64,000 nucleotides of DNA from CAWARU01 sp963805795 (GTDB lineage: Bacteria; Pseudomonadota; Gammaproteobacteria; UBA6186; Azoamicaceae), in assembly GCA_963805795.1 (NCBI GenBank), contig CAWDVG010000001.1:868001-932000 (forward strand). Direction: 5' to 3'. The notes under the pieces were generated by a model. That model saw only the letters and a program-made list of their open reading frames with translations. It was not told the DNA's origin and made no database searches. Below are positions 36,503 to 46,493 of this stretch, piece by piece (positions within the stretch are counted from its first letter, which is position 1; each line of letters begins with the position of its first letter). The translations under genes were made by a program, and so were the position numbers.

Positions 36503-37163
36503 TAGAAAGTCTTCCTGAGGCAATATGCATGCTTTTAGATGCAATTTCATTTACAGCCGGATCATGTGTCACGCAAATCAATGTGGTATGATATTTTTCA
36601 TTAAGTTCTGATAGCAAAGTAATAATTTGATCGCTTGTCCCTTGATCTAAGCTTCCAGTGGGTTCATCGGCAAACAATACCCTCGGTTTAATTGCGAACG
36701 CTCTTGCTATCGCAACTCTTTGTTGTTCCCCTCCTGATAACTGGCTAGGATAGTGATGCAAACGATCCATAAGACCCACGGCATCTAAATTTTCCAAGGC
36801 GATTTCTTTAGCATGAATATTAGCAGTCAACTCTAATGGTAATAGAACATTTTCAAGCGCGGTATAACTCGATAGCAATTCAAAATTCTGAAAAATAAAC
36901 CCGGCAGAATTTAAACGTAACGCGGCGCGTTTATCTTCGTCAAGGGAATCCAATCGGCTCATATCCCAAAATACTTCGCCTTTGGTTGGAATATCTAAAC
37001 CTGCTAGCAGACCCAGCAGAGTTGATTTTCCTGAACCTGAAACACCCAAAATGGTCACAATTTCCCCGGTCTCGATCAGGAATGAAATATCCTCTAGAAT
37101 GGTTAGGAACTCTCCACTCTTTAAGGGTACTATTTTGGTTAGATGATTGGCTCTGATTTGCAT
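36492..37163 (-). CDS. ybbA: ABC transporter ATP-binding protein (YbbA/LolD-like)
   Basis: This is the ATPase subunit (223 residues) for the overlapping ybbP permease. It contains Walker A GVSGSGKSTLL, Q-loop FQNFELL, signature LSGGEQQRVAIARAF, Walker B VLFADEP and a switch histidine in VTHDP. All are intact. It is divergent from tesA; the two start codons share the tetranucleotide CATG at 37161-37164, leaving no intergenic space. Each promoter must lie within the other gene's coding region. Confidence 0.95.
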   Translation of the reverse strand: MQIRANHLTKIVPLKSGEFLTILEDISFLIETGEIVTILGVSGSGKSTLLGLLAGLDIPTKGEVFWDMSRLDSLDEDKRAALRLNSAGFIFQNFELLSSYTALENVLLPLELTANIHAKEIALENLDAVGLMDRLHHYPSQLSGGEQQRVAIARAFAIKPRVLFADEPTGSLDQGTSDQIITLLSELNEKYHTTLICVTHDPAVNEIASKSMHIASGRLSNET

Positions 37164-37785
37164 GAATTTCTATTCCTTTTGTCTGAAAATCCTCTTTTAC
37201 CTATGTTTAGCTTATCCTTTATCAGGCTTTGCGAGTAGTCCTTCTATAATATTAGTTGTGGGAGATAGTTTAAGCGCAGCCTACGGAATCGATCCGAATA
37301 AAGGCTGGGTTCCTCTTCTTGCAGAACGACTCCAGAACGAAAAGCTGCCCTATAAAGTGGTTAATATTAGTACCAGCGGAGACACCAGTCGCAATGGAGT
37401 TGAAAAGCTAAAACCAGCCTTAAAGGAATACAAACCTGCTATTGTCATTTTAGGCCTTGGTAGTAATGATGGCTTGAGAGGACTTTCAACAGATGCCCTT
37501 TACAATAATTTAAGTGAAATGATTGAACTTTCAAAAAATGCCCAGGCGCGCGTATTGTTAATAGGGTTTTTAATTCCAGTGAATTATGGTCCTGTTTACC
37601 GATCAAAATTTGAACAAGTTTATAAAGATTTAGCGGATAAATATCAATTACCGAAAGTACCCTTTTTGTTAGATAAGGTGGCATTGTCCCCTGAATTCAT
37701 GCAAGAAGATGGGCTGCATCCCAATGAAAAGGCACAACCCATTATTTTAGATACCGTTTGGGACTACCTTAAAAACATGATTTAA
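37162..37785 (+). CDS. tesA: Arylesterase / acyl-CoA thioesterase I (TesA)
   Basis: This is a periplasmic SGNH/GDSL hydrolase acting on acyl-CoA, lysophospholipid or aryl esters. A signal peptide (1-24, ending SGFA) precedes the catalytic blocks GDSLSAAYG (Ser36), GLGSNDGLRG, and DGLHPN with the catalytic Asp/His near the C-terminus. Total length of about 208 residues is normal. ATG 37162 is used; an in-frame TTG at 37147 would lie inside ybbA. It has no clear ribosome site. The tesA-ybbA-ybbP neighbourhood supports the name. Confidence 0.93.
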   Translation: MNFYSFCLKILFYLCLAYPLSGFASSPSIILVVGDSLSAAYGIDPNKGWVPLLAERLQNEKLPYKVVNISTSGDTSRNGVEKLKPALKEYKPAIVILGLGSNDGLRGLSTDALYNNLSEMIELSKNAQARVLLIGFLIPVNYGPVYRSKFEQVYKDLADKYQLPKVPFLLDKVALSPEFMQEDGLHPNEKAQPIILDTVWDYLKNMI

Positions 37786-37946
37786 GAAAATATAATTTAA
37801 GTTACTCAGCTAATCACATATAAGTTAATTTTTAAAAATATTCTACACTGAAAGAATGTTCACTGATTGTGTTCATTTATTTAGGCTTCAGGGCCCTAGG
37901 TTCTAGGCGCTGGCTTATCGGTAAAATTTGATATTTGGATACCCAT

Positions 37947-38564
37947 ATGTTTATGCAAAAAAAATATTTCTTTAAAGAAGATTTAGTGGCTAGAAAAAAG
38001 ATAGTAAAATTGGCTCATTCATTATCTATTTTTCTGCTCTGCTTTTTATGTCCATACCAAAGTTTTTCAGATAATAGCGGCGCTGTAGGCTATAACTATA
38101 CGCCTTGGGCAAGTTTTTCTACGAATCTTAAAGAATGCTCTTTAGGCCAATTTTCTCTGCCAGATCCCCAGGCTATTACGCTCTTACAACTACGCTTACA
38201 AAGTGTTAGCAATTTAGGCCCTGCCGCAGAAGCAAAAATTTTGAGCGACATCCAAAATGCGATGGTCACTGTCGAAATTTATGGCTGGATCAACGATAGA
38301 TGTCATATTGTTTATAGAAGCGCTCGACAAATTCAAAATGCAGACAATCTAAATATGGGTCCTTTGGGTTTTGAATGTAATTTTACCAAAGATGAAATAG
38401 TTGTGCTTGCTGGCATTGCTAAAAAATTGGCTGCCAATGAAATACCGCTAACCGGGGAAGATCCTACTGCCAAGATAAAAGGGAAGGCCTGTAAAACTTT
38501 GGTGGATCAAGTACCACCTTCACCCTATACTAATGTGCCCGCGCCACTTTACTTTGTAAAATAG
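37947..38564 (+). CDS. Secreted protein of unknown function
   Basis: This protein of about 205 residues carries a signal-peptide-like segment: KKIVKLAHSLSIFLLCFLC, then PYQSFSD. The mature part has four cysteines (KECSLG, DRCHIV, FECNF, KACKTL), probably forming disulfides in the periplasm. I recognise no family. Several starts are possible: ATG 37947, ATG 37953, or GTG 37986, which has AAAGAAG upstream and would give a signal peptide of normal length. Confidence 0.65.
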   Translation: MFMQKKYFFKEDLVARKKIVKLAHSLSIFLLCFLCPYQSFSDNSGAVGYNYTPWASFSTNLKECSLGQFSLPDPQAITLLQLRLQSVSNLGPAAEAKILSDIQNAMVTVEIYGWINDRCHIVYRSARQIQNADNLNMGPLGFECNFTKDEIVVLAGIAKKLAANEIPLTGEDPTAKIKGKACKTLVDQVPPSPYTNVPAPLYFVK

Positions 38565-38668
38565 ATCCAGATATTACCTTGATAATATTTGACTATATTT
38601 TTCCTAAAGGTATAGAATATTAAAGTTTAAACATTTAAGAGTTTAAGGGAAAGGATAAGGAGTAAGAT

Positions 38669-39244
38669 ATGAAGTATTTATCTCATATTTATTGGATTTC
38701 AGGTAAAATAATTTTTACCCTATTCTTATGCAGTTTTTCATTAGCCGTTCACGCAAAGTTAAGTAACTCAAAAATAGCTGAGCTCAATGAAATTCAAGAC
38801 TTAAAAGCAATTGAAGATACGAGCAAACCTTTATTACGATTGCCATTTGAAGCTAAGTGGTCACCTGCGCCTGATAAAACCCTTCCAGCGGGTGCAGAAA
38901 TGTTTGTTCTAGAAGGCAACCCTAATAATCCGGCCCCTTATATTATTCGAGTAAAACTACCTCCCAATTTTAAAGTCCCCGCCCATTGGAATTTAAGTGA
39001 TGAACATTTAACTGTGTTATCGGGTGCCTTGAATTTAGGAATAGGTGATAAATTAGAAGAAAAGAAAGCTAAACTATTAACGAGTGGGAGTTATGCCAGA
39101 ATACCAGCCAGAATGCATCATTTTGCTTGGACCAATGATGAAGAAACCATCATCCAACTTAATGGCATTGGGCCATGGGGACTTAACTATTTAGAACCCA
39201 TGGCCAATGATCAAAATTGGGATAGCTCACAAAGTGAGGATTAA
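38669..39244 (+). CDS. Secreted cupin-domain protein
   Basis: This 191-residue protein has a signal peptide (1-29, ending AVHA) and a single cupin barrel at about 85-170. Metal ligands are visible in KVPAHWNLSDEHLTVLSGAL (His, Glu, His) and in RIPARMHHFAW (His). Cupins of this anti-ECFsigma/ChrR-like type bind a divalent metal; the reaction, if any, is unknown. AAGGAG lies 6 nt before the ATG. It is periplasmic by its signal sequence. Confidence 0.85.
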   Translation: MKYLSHIYWISGKIIFTLFLCSFSLAVHAKLSNSKIAELNEIQDLKAIEDTSKPLLRLPFEAKWSPAPDKTLPAGAEMFVLEGNPNNPAPYIIRVKLPPNFKVPAHWNLSDEHLTVLSGALNLGIGDKLEEKKAKLLTSGSYARIPARMHHFAWTNDEETIIQLNGIGPWGLNYLEPMANDQNWDSSQSED

Positions 39245-39263
39245 TTGCAATTTTGTGTTAAAA

Positions 39264-39300
39264 ATTGACAATATGGGCGTTCAAGGATAAGGCGGGAACG
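39264..39300. repeat. CGTTC-N13-GAACG interrupted palindrome, copy 2
   Basis: ATTGACAATATGGG is followed by CGTTC (39278-39282), 13 nt, and GAACG (39296-39300). It lies in the convergent gap between the cupin gene and the MFS gene. An adjacent hairpin CTCCTAAA/TTTAGGAG at 39302-39319 overlaps the MFS stop codon. Confidence 0.65.
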
Positions 39301-39312
39301 ACTCCTAAAACT

Positions 39313-40617
39313 TTAGGAGCGTTTGCCTCGACTAATAAGCAATACCAAACACCCGCCAAAAATTGCAGTAATGGCGATGGAACTTAAGGAATAGGTATAG
39401 GCATGGCTATCGTAGACTCTTATACCATTTTCTAAAGCGCCATTCCAGAAGAAATCCATACTTTGACCAATCAAGCTATGGAAGAATGAACCTCCTAGCA
39501 TATTGATACAGTTCAGAAAAGCCACTGTTAACCCAGACAATTGCTTTGGCACCAAGCTTACGCCAATCGAAAACACTAAAACTTGATAGCAACATAAAAT
39601 GCCAATTATAAAGAATAGAATGTAAGAAGTGACTAGAGATAAATGAAGACTGAAAGATAACAGAATAATAAAAATAAGTCCCATTAATATGCCCGAGGCA
39701 CTGGTAACCCAATAATTGGATCTTAGCTTATCTGCAAGATAGGCTAATAAGGGTCCACCAAACAACATTCCAACAAAAATGATCGACACTAACTGAGCCG
39801 CATCTGCTTTTAATAATCCCCGAGTAGTCATTAAATAAGGTACGCCCCAGACATCGGCAAAACCTTCTAGAGAACCCACCATAAGAAAATTTGCCAAAGC
39901 CAAGAGCAATATTTTTCGATTAGTCACAATAGCCATTAACCGTGTTATTAATGGCACATGGACAGTATCTCCTGCATCAAACTGCGTCATTTCAGTTTCT
40001 GAAGCATTACTATCTACATGATATGATCTTGCTGGCAAATCGGGGGATCGAACCAGCAAGTAAATCAATGTTGTAATAAAAAGACCTATATATCCGACAG
40101 TCGCTAACACAGTTTCATATCCATATAATGTAATCAATGTTCCTACAGGTTTACCCCCATAAACAGCACCCAGCAAACCAAAGGTAAAGGTCAATCCAAT
40201 CATTTTGCTATAGTTTTTGGTATTAAACCAAAGAGTAATGACCTTAGATGCTCCTAGAAATCCTGCTGCAGAGCCAGCTCCAATTAAAAATCGACCTAAT
40301 AATGCCATACTCCAAAGTTCTGCATATATCAGTAATAGTGTGCCCAAGGAACAAGCAAAAGCAGCAACACTAATAACCAGCCTAGGTCCATAGCGATCAA
40401 GTAATAGAGCAACTGGGATCTGCATGCCTGAATAGGCAAAATAATAAATGGCTGCAAATATGCCGTATTCGCTAGCATCAACGGAAAACTTTTGCATAAG
40501 CTCCGGCATTACTAAACCGGGTGCTAAACGCATAATAAATTGGTAAGCAAAAAATAATGTGGATACTGCCCACATTAACCAGGGTATAAAACGAGAACCT
40601 TGTAGTATTTTTGACAT
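39313..40617 (-). CDS. MFS transporter
   Basis: This is a 434-residue inner-membrane transporter of the major facilitator superfamily with about 12 predicted helices. The loop-2 signature appears as LLLDRYGPR. A charged central loop of about 40 residues (LPARSYHVDSNASETEMTQF) separates the two six-helix halves. The N-terminus FIPWLMWAVSTLFFAYQF is like that of a MFS subgroup common in Legionella and Coxiella relatives. AGAGGA precedes the ATG by 7 nt. The substrate cannot be inferred. Confidence 0.9.
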   Translation of the reverse strand: MSKILQGSRFIPWLMWAVSTLFFAYQFIMRLAPGLVMPELMQKFSVDASEYGIFAAIYYFAYSGMQIPVALLLDRYGPRLVISVAAFACSLGTLLLIYAELWSMALLGRFLIGAGSAAGFLGASKVITLWFNTKNYSKMIGLTFTFGLLGAVYGGKPVGTLITLYGYETVLATVGYIGLFITTLIYLLVRSPDLPARSYHVDSNASETEMTQFDAGDTVHVPLITRLMAIVTNRKILLLALANFLMVGSLEGFADVWGVPYLMTTRGLLKADAAQLVSIIFVGMLFGGPLLAYLADKLRSNYWVTSASGILMGLIFIILLSFSLHLSLVTSYILFFIIGILCCYQVLVFSIGVSLVPKQLSGLTVAFLNCINMLGGSFFHSLIGQSMDFFWNGALENGIRVYDSHAYTYSLSSIAITAIFGGCLVLLISRGKRS

Positions 40618-40886
40618 AAATAAATCCTCTTATCTTAGAGTTTGTTGTCTAGAAGTATAAAGTAAAAGAAAAGATGTGGGACAAAGGTACATAGCAGCTT
40701 TAGCTGCTAATTTTTAGAATAATTTGAGACAGGTATTTTGAGTTCATATTTACATCTTAGCATAAGCTATCTAAAGAGAACAAGCGTTCGTTAGAAATTT
40801 TTATAAAAGTAAGTTGTCTTCCCTAAAATGCTGCAAATTGGAACAAGGTCCCTTGAAGGATTAACAGGAATATCGCAGTATACTTG

Positions 40887-43800
40887 TCACTTTAATAAAG
40901 GGGTTGTACCAGATGATTGCTGAACATTATGAGTAACTTTTTGTTTAATTCTTCGATTAACTCCGCTATTCGGTCTTGAATGAACCGGTGTTACAAGCAT
41001 GGGTTTTGCATGGAGATGTCCTGCTGTATCAATATGATCTATCATATAAGGAAGACCATATAAATACAATGCAAAATTTTGGCCTGGCACGGCCATTGCA
41101 TATGCGGAGTTGACAATCGGTCGAACAACAGGATTTTGTTGCAGTATTCTGTTTTGAACAGTAGTTGACTGCGATGCTGCAGCTTCTTGTTCTTGCTTGA
41201 TTTGTGATGTGCTAGCAACGCACTGGGCGTTTTGTGTTGAATAAGGAGTTGCTTGTGAAAAAAGCATGGGGTTTTGATTAGATATAGCCGCAACTCTAGC
41301 ATAGGAATGATCATTTTGCCTGTTTTGATTCATCAGATCATTCATATTTTTATTAAAGATGACCATTTTCGTCTGCTCATCATACATTGTTTGCATGGCG
41401 GCAAGTGCTTGCATCTTAGCTTGTTCTTCGAAGGCTGCTTTTGCTAAGGCTGCCGCTTCTCTTGCCTGTAATGCATGATTTTCGCTTTCTAAGCGTGCTA
41501 TGGTATTCGTAAGCATATCATTAGTAATTTTTTCTTTTTGTAGCATGTTCATTCCAATATGATACAGTCCTTGAAAATCTAATAGATCATTGGCAGCTTT
41601 TTCCTTTAATGACTGTTTTTCTGCCAAAGCGGCAACTTCATTTGTTTTTGATCGAGCAGCTGCTTGATTTGCAATTTGTTCCTTTTCTTTTGCGCTTGCT
41701 ATTGCTGCTATTAGATTTTTTTCTTTTCCCTGCATGGCCATTAGTTCGTTCCTAAGCTCTGTTACTTGGTTTTGAGTTGTCGTAATGGTAGCTGTTAATT
41801 CTTTGACCTTGTTAATCTTTTGGCTTTTTGTTGTCTCTAGCTCCTGAGTCATATTTTTTATGCGCTTATTTATTTCAATTATTTCGCTCTCGTGCGCAGT
41901 TTTTTGAATAAGCGTTGTTTGAAATTCTTTTTTAGTTTGAACCAGCGTTGCTTGACATTCAGCAAGGCCTTCATATTTAGATTGTAGCTCCGCTAAACGT
42001 TTCTTTTGTTCTTCTGTTAGCTTTTTTAGATTTCTCTCTGCATCGATTGTTTTCTTCAAATTTTGTTTTGTAGATTCTAAAGCAGACTTTTCCTTAGCTA
42101 ATTCGTTAATGGTTGATTGTCTTGACAATTTTAGAGTTTGAACTTCAATTAAAATATTATTTTTTTCAAAAATGAGTTCTGCTATCTTCTTTTGTAACTC
42201 ATCTTTTTGATTTTTTAAGGCAGTTTTGGCGAGTTGCAATTCTGATGCAATAGAATGATTATCACTGTCTATTTTACGATTCTGGTCCTCTAATTTACGA
42301 TTCTGGCCCTCTAAGTTTTTAATGACTAATTCCTTCATTTCATTTTCTAGATAGGGTGAGACCATCTTGGAATAAAATAAAACCATCGATAAATTATTAT
42401 GCTTTTGATAGTAATGGCATAACCCTTCAGCAATTTCCTTATTGCCTTCTAAAGCCATACGATTTAGCTTTTCATGGTCTATTTTGCTGTTTTCATTTGC
42501 CGTTATTTTTCCAAACAAACGACATAAGTCTAATCCTGCATTTGCTTTAAGCATGCCATTGCTTACTACTATTTTAAATAAATCTGATGCTTTTTCTAAA
42601 TTTATAGGCGTACCCTTTCCTAACAGATGACAAAACCCTAAATGATAAGCGGCCAGTAAGTCACCTTCTTCAAAGGCTGCACGGTAACAATTGAATGCAA
42701 GTGACATATCTCTGTTAAACTTACCTAGACCATGCTCAATAAAATTGCCTCTTTTTCTTTGCAAACGCGCATTTAATAATCTATGTTGCAGGAATTCCGT
42801 TGCTTGATGAAAATCTATTGGAACACCGAGGCCTTTTTCATAAATTTCAATCAAATAATACATTGCTTGTTTACAGTTGGCTTTCCTTAACTGATCAATG
42901 ACTTCACTAATATTAGCAAAAGATTTCTTTTCAAAATTTTCGAGCATTTCACAAATAAATAATTGAAAACGGAGTTTATCATCCAGCATTTTTGTATTTT
43001 CAAAAGAATATAAAATTTCTCTTGCTCTTTTGAGATCGGGCTCTGTTCCCTCACCTTCAAGATAACAACGGATTAATTTTTTCTTTGCATCTACATATCC
43101 TGCGTTAGCTGCTATCAATAAATGTTGATAAGCCTCTATTTTAGATTTTAACTGGACTTTCGTTTTTAAAAAACAACCCAGTTCATAATGTGCTTTAATA
43201 TCTCCATTGTTTGCAGCCAAGGTATACCAATTCATTGCAAACAATATATTTTTTTCAACAATCGTTTTTTCATTGTGGGACACACCACTTAGAGCTAGAG
43301 ATCCTAACATCGATTGTGCTTCCTTATGATTAAGATTGCCAGCCTCTTGAAATAATGCTATCGCTTTATGAATATCTTTGGGAAAATTAACTGACCCTTC
43401 AAAAAAAATTTTAGCTAATTCATAACAAATTATGGCATTTGTCTTGCCCATTTTTTTTAGGTTTTCATAAGCCAATAATAAATATTGATTAGCCATTTCA
43501 GAATCGATTTTTAATCCCAATTTGCCTGTGTTATAGCAATTTGCCAACTCTTGGCTTGCCAGATAATGACCTGCTCTTGATGCAGCTTCCAACAAGCTCA
43601 ATGCCTTGTTATTGTCTTTTGCTAATATGTTGGGAATCCCCTCCATATATTTTTTCCCTAAAAATACGGCAGCAAAACTATCCGTTTTTGAATGCTCCTC
43701 TAATATAGATAAACCTTCTTTAATGCTAGGTTGATTCTCAGCTAATTTCATCAAACAACAGGCCAGATCAATTTTCGCTCGCACAAATTGAGTTTCAAGG

Positions 43801-44741
43801 CTTGCTTTACGAAAAAAAGCAATTGCTTTTCTTAGATCTTTTTGTACATATACATTTTTATCGGTGCAATAATACTGACCTATCTTGTAACAACTTTCAA
43901 CCAACATGCCCTCAGGACAAAGGGACACGATAATTTCTGCAGCCTTTTTGAGATCAATCTCTGTCCCGATACCTTCTTCATAACAGGCAATTAATGTTAA
44001 TTTTATTTGATCGCAAATATGTAAAAAATATTGCTTTGGATCAAATTTGGCACTCCCTTCATAACACTTAGACCACAATTCTTGATCTTTTTGCTTGTTA
44101 TTATTTTTTTCTGCAAGCAATAAATACTCGAAGCCTTTTTTCGGATTATATTCCATCTTTGCTTGATCTAATAGGCATAAAGAAAGTGCATGTTGAGCAA
44201 AAAAATAACCCTGATCAGCAGATTTTTGAAACCAAGCCAGAGCTAATTTGTTATTTATTTCAACCATGAGGCCAGATTCAAAGCAATTTCCTAAATTAAA
44301 TTGGTAAGCTTTCTCCCCTTTGAGTGCCATTGTCACGGTTTTGGAAAAATAATTTTTATTTTGTTGATAATTGGGGTCATGGGAATTTGAAGTATCAGGC
44401 GATCGAAATAGAGCCATGATTTCATCATATTCTTTGTTTCCTGAATCGGAATCAGCCAGCGTTTTGCTAGCAGTGGCTGTAACATTTTCTGAAGCAGATG
44501 TAAAGGTAGAAGACTGTGCTGCAGCAGCAGGTCCAGGCATAACCAGCCGCAGAATTTCATTAATAGCGGCCTCATTTTCCAAGGAAACCGTAACTGCAGG
44601 TGCAAGGCCACTGATTGAAGATGCCCCTATCGCTAGAGCAGCACTGCTTATGTTGTCAGCGCTCTCCTTCATTTTAGATTGCTCTATAGCTGCTAATTTT
44701 TTTTGTTTTCTTTTCAATTTTTGCTTTTGTACTTTATGCAT
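40887..44741 (-). CDS. Sel1-repeat / coiled-coil giant protein, effector candidate
   Basis: This protein of about 1284 residues has a very basic N-terminus (HKVQKQKLKRKQKKLAAIEQ). Sel1 repeats run from about 140 to 790 (for example YQFNLGNCFESGLMVEINNK and AAYHLGFCHLLGKGTPINLE). A long coiled coil lies at about 820-1130, rich in Glu, Lys, Ala and Gln. The final 140 residues are Gln/Asn/Ser-rich and disordered, with NRRIKQKV near the end. ATG 44741 has AAAGG 7-8 nt upstream and is preferred over an in-frame GTG at 44783. It follows a 68-codon gene with a 10-nt gap, so the two are probably co-translated. A secreted host-interaction role is inference. Confidence 0.82.
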   Translation of the reverse strand: MHKVQKQKLKRKQKKLAAIEQSKMKESADNISSAALAIGASSISGLAPAVTVSLENEAAINEILRLVMPGPAAAAQSSTFTSASENVTATASKTLADSDSGNKEYDEIMALFRSPDTSNSHDPNYQQNKNYFSKTVTMALKGEKAYQFNLGNCFESGLMVEINNKLALAWFQKSADQGYFFAQHALSLCLLDQAKMEYNPKKGFEYLLLAEKNNNKQKDQELWSKCYEGSAKFDPKQYFLHICDQIKLTLIACYEEGIGTEIDLKKAAEIIVSLCPEGMLVESCYKIGQYYCTDKNVYVQKDLRKAIAFFRKASLETQFVRAKIDLACCLMKLAENQPSIKEGLSILEEHSKTDSFAAVFLGKKYMEGIPNILAKDNNKALSLLEAASRAGHYLASQELANCYNTGKLGLKIDSEMANQYLLLAYENLKKMGKTNAIICYELAKIFFEGSVNFPKDIHKAIALFQEAGNLNHKEAQSMLGSLALSGVSHNEKTIVEKNILFAMNWYTLAANNGDIKAHYELGCFLKTKVQLKSKIEAYQHLLIAANAGYVDAKKKLIRCYLEGEGTEPDLKRAREILYSFENTKMLDDKLRFQLFICEMLENFEKKSFANISEVIDQLRKANCKQAMYYLIEIYEKGLGVPIDFHQATEFLQHRLLNARLQRKRGNFIEHGLGKFNRDMSLAFNCYRAAFEEGDLLAAYHLGFCHLLGKGTPINLEKASDLFKIVVSNGMLKANAGLDLCRLFGKITANENSKIDHEKLNRMALEGNKEIAEGLCHYYQKHNNLSMVLFYSKMVSPYLENEMKELVIKNLEGQNRKLEDQNRKIDSDNHSIASELQLAKTALKNQKDELQKKIAELIFEKNNILIEVQTLKLSRQSTINELAKEKSALESTKQNLKKTIDAERNLKKLTEEQKKRLAELQSKYEGLAECQATLVQTKKEFQTTLIQKTAHESEIIEINKRIKNMTQELETTKSQKINKVKELTATITTTQNQVTELRNELMAMQGKEKNLIAAIASAKEKEQIANQAAARSKTNEVAALAEKQSLKEKAANDLLDFQGLYHIGMNMLQKEKITNDMLTNTIARLESENHALQAREAAALAKAAFEEQAKMQALAAMQTMYDEQTKMVIFNKNMNDLMNQNRQNDHSYARVAAISNQNPMLFSQATPYSTQNAQCVASTSQIKQEQEAAASQSTTVQNRILQQNPVVRPIVNSAYAMAVPGQNFALYLYGLPYMIDHIDTAGHLHAKPMLVTPVHSRPNSGVNRRIKQKVTHNVQQSSGTTPLLK

Positions 44742-44751
44742 AATGGACCTT

Positions 44752-44958
44752 TCATTTTCCTTTTTTCGGAGTTTGTTTTGCACTTACTTGGGTTGTAGCT
44801 CCACCCATCCTAATATTTATTATGCCGGGGCTATAAACGGAATTAAAGGATGGATAACTATAAATATGAGAATGTATTTGTTGGCTGGGCTCGATATTGA
44901 CTTTTAAGGTCTCTGTATTGAGTTTCATATTGATATCGATTGGCGCCTGTGCAGCCAT
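44752..44958 (-). CDS. Small protein encoded upstream of the Sel1/coiled-coil giant
   Basis: This is a 68-residue protein with no family I recognise. It begins MAAQAPIDINMKLNTETLKV and ends QTPKKGK. AGGAG lies 6 nt before ATG 44958, good support for translation. Its stop lies 10 nt before the start of the giant gene, an operon-like spacing. No membrane segment or signal peptide. A partner or chaperone role is possible on position alone; this is speculation. Confidence 0.65.
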   Translation of the reverse strand: MAAQAPIDINMKLNTETLKVNIEPSQQIHSHIYSYPSFNSVYSPGIINIRMGGATTQVSAKQTPKKGK

Positions 44959-45218
44959 TTCATTCTCCTAAATTATTGTAATTTCTATAAATAATAATCA
45001 AAATTATGGAAACTAACTTTATCATGTTACCCGTTTTTTAATGTTATGTCCATACTTTTTCCTAGCTTATTTACATTTTATAGCTTAATTTATTTTTAGT
45101 CATGCAGCTATACACAGTGTGCGGTATGTTTTGCAACCCCGGCTTGCCACGGGATTTGATAATGTTTATTATAAATGCTTTGGGTATTATCATCATTTTT
45201 TGGCTAAGTATCTAGATA

Positions 45219-46493
45219 ATGGCAGTAGCATTTGTTAACAAAAATTTTTGGAGCGCAGCTAAGGCAAGATTCAACCTCTTTTGTCAACAGCGTTTTATTC
45301 GTCGTTTTATTAAATTTTCTCTTATTACTTTTGCTTTATTATGTGCGTTTTGTATCTTTTTATCTATTAGCCTATCTTATTTAGATCCAAATACATATAA
45401 AGAAAAAATAATACAATGGGTATTTGAAAAAACCGGGGAAAGCCTCATAATAGATGGCCCTATTCAACTGAGTACCTTTCCTAGCATAACGCTTGTGGCC
45501 GAAAAAGTAAGTCTTAAAGCGAAACCTGGAAAGCATAGTCCTATTTTAAAAACGGAACGTCTTAAAATTCATCCTAAATTGTTTTCTCTTATTTTCCTGA
45601 ATCTTATTTTTAATGTAGAATTCGAAGAACTTAAAATTAACACTTTTCCCATTCATCACTTTAAAACAAACTTTAAATTCAAGGATGGAATAACAGAACT
45701 TGCTGCCTCGAAAATTATTATCGATAAAACACAAGATGCAGAACCTGTTGAAGTCGATTATATAAAAATGGATAGCAACCCTCCTCTTCCCAAATATTAC
45801 TTAAAATTTCAGAGCAATCATTTTCCATTACTTCTTTTTCTAGATTTGATTGAATCGAATACAAAAATGTCTGGAAAAACAACTATAAATATGGAATTAA
45901 CCTCTGAAGGTCTTAGTTCAGAACAGATTATTGGCAATATCAAAGGTCAATTTGAAATAGAAATTAATCAAGGAAGAATCGATGGCATAGATTTAATTGC
46001 TTCTCTAAAGGAAGCAAAATCATTGGTGCAAAGTCTAGGAGCAAAAATATCCAGCAGTTTAGCTACTGTATATGACTCGATTGCGCATAGAAAAGAAAAA
46101 AAAGCCGGGAGCACTGCTTACGAAAATATTAAAATAAAAGGGACTATTGATCAAGGTATTGTGAGCAAAGATTTTAGTATGAGTCATGATCATTATCATA
46201 TTCTGGGGGCGGGAAAAATCAATCTTGTTAAAAAAACCATCCAATATCAATTAGAAGCTCGTTATAAAGCGCAGGGGGTCATTCAAGATCAATATCTCTC
46301 ACAGGCTGAACTTATACCTTTAAAAATCTATATTAGTGGAGACATAAATAAACCTAATATTAAAGCAGATTTTAATAGTTATTTAAAATTCATAAGACAA
46401 CCCGATTCTGGCCAACAGTCCAAATCTGCTGCAAAAACTCCTAAAAAACCATTAAAAAAATTAATGGATGCATTTAGACATAACAATGGGTAA
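45219..46493 (+). CDS. AsmA family envelope protein
   Basis: This 424-residue inner-membrane-anchored protein has one helix at about 30-52 and a periplasmic beta-rich domain. The start of the AsmA domain is typical: YLDPNTYKEKIIQWVFEKTG, then IDGPIQLSTFPSITLVAEKV. The C-terminal half has the AsmA-C-like GQFEIEINQGRIDGIDLIAS. AsmA proteins are implicated in outer membrane assembly and lipid transport between membranes. It is shorter than E. coli AsmA (about 617). The lysine-rich C-terminal tail (KTPKKPLKKLMDAF) follows the periplasmic domain. Confidence 0.88.
   Translation: MAVAFVNKNFWSAAKARFNLFCQQRFIRRFIKFSLITFALLCAFCIFLSISLSYLDPNTYKEKIIQWVFEKTGESLIIDGPIQLSTFPSITLVAEKVSLKAKPGKHSPILKTERLKIHPKLFSLIFLNLIFNVEFEELKINTFPIHHFKTNFKFKDGITELAASKIIIDKTQDAEPVEVDYIKMDSNPPLPKYYLKFQSNHFPLLLFLDLIESNTKMSGKTTINMELTSEGLSSEQIIGNIKGQFEIEINQGRIDGIDLIASLKEAKSLVQSLGAKISSSLATVYDSIAHRKEKKAGSTAYENIKIKGTIDQGIVSKDFSMSHDHYHILGAGKINLVKKTIQYQLEARYKAQGVIQDQYLSQAELIPLKIYISGDINKPNIKADFNSYLKFIRQPDSGQQSKSAAKTPKKPLKKLMDAFRHNNG

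Noticed and set aside
44371..44907. A 178-codon plus-strand frame antisense to the Sel1/coiled-coil giant
   Set aside because: It lies opposite a well-supported gene and its small partner, has no ribosome site and no recognisable motif. It looks like a complementary-strand shadow.
45121..45190. Possible third copy of the MITE-like repeat (AAATGCTTTGGGTAT)
   Set aside because: Only about 15 bp match the right end; the rest of the element and its left terminus are absent, so it may be chance or a fully decayed copy.
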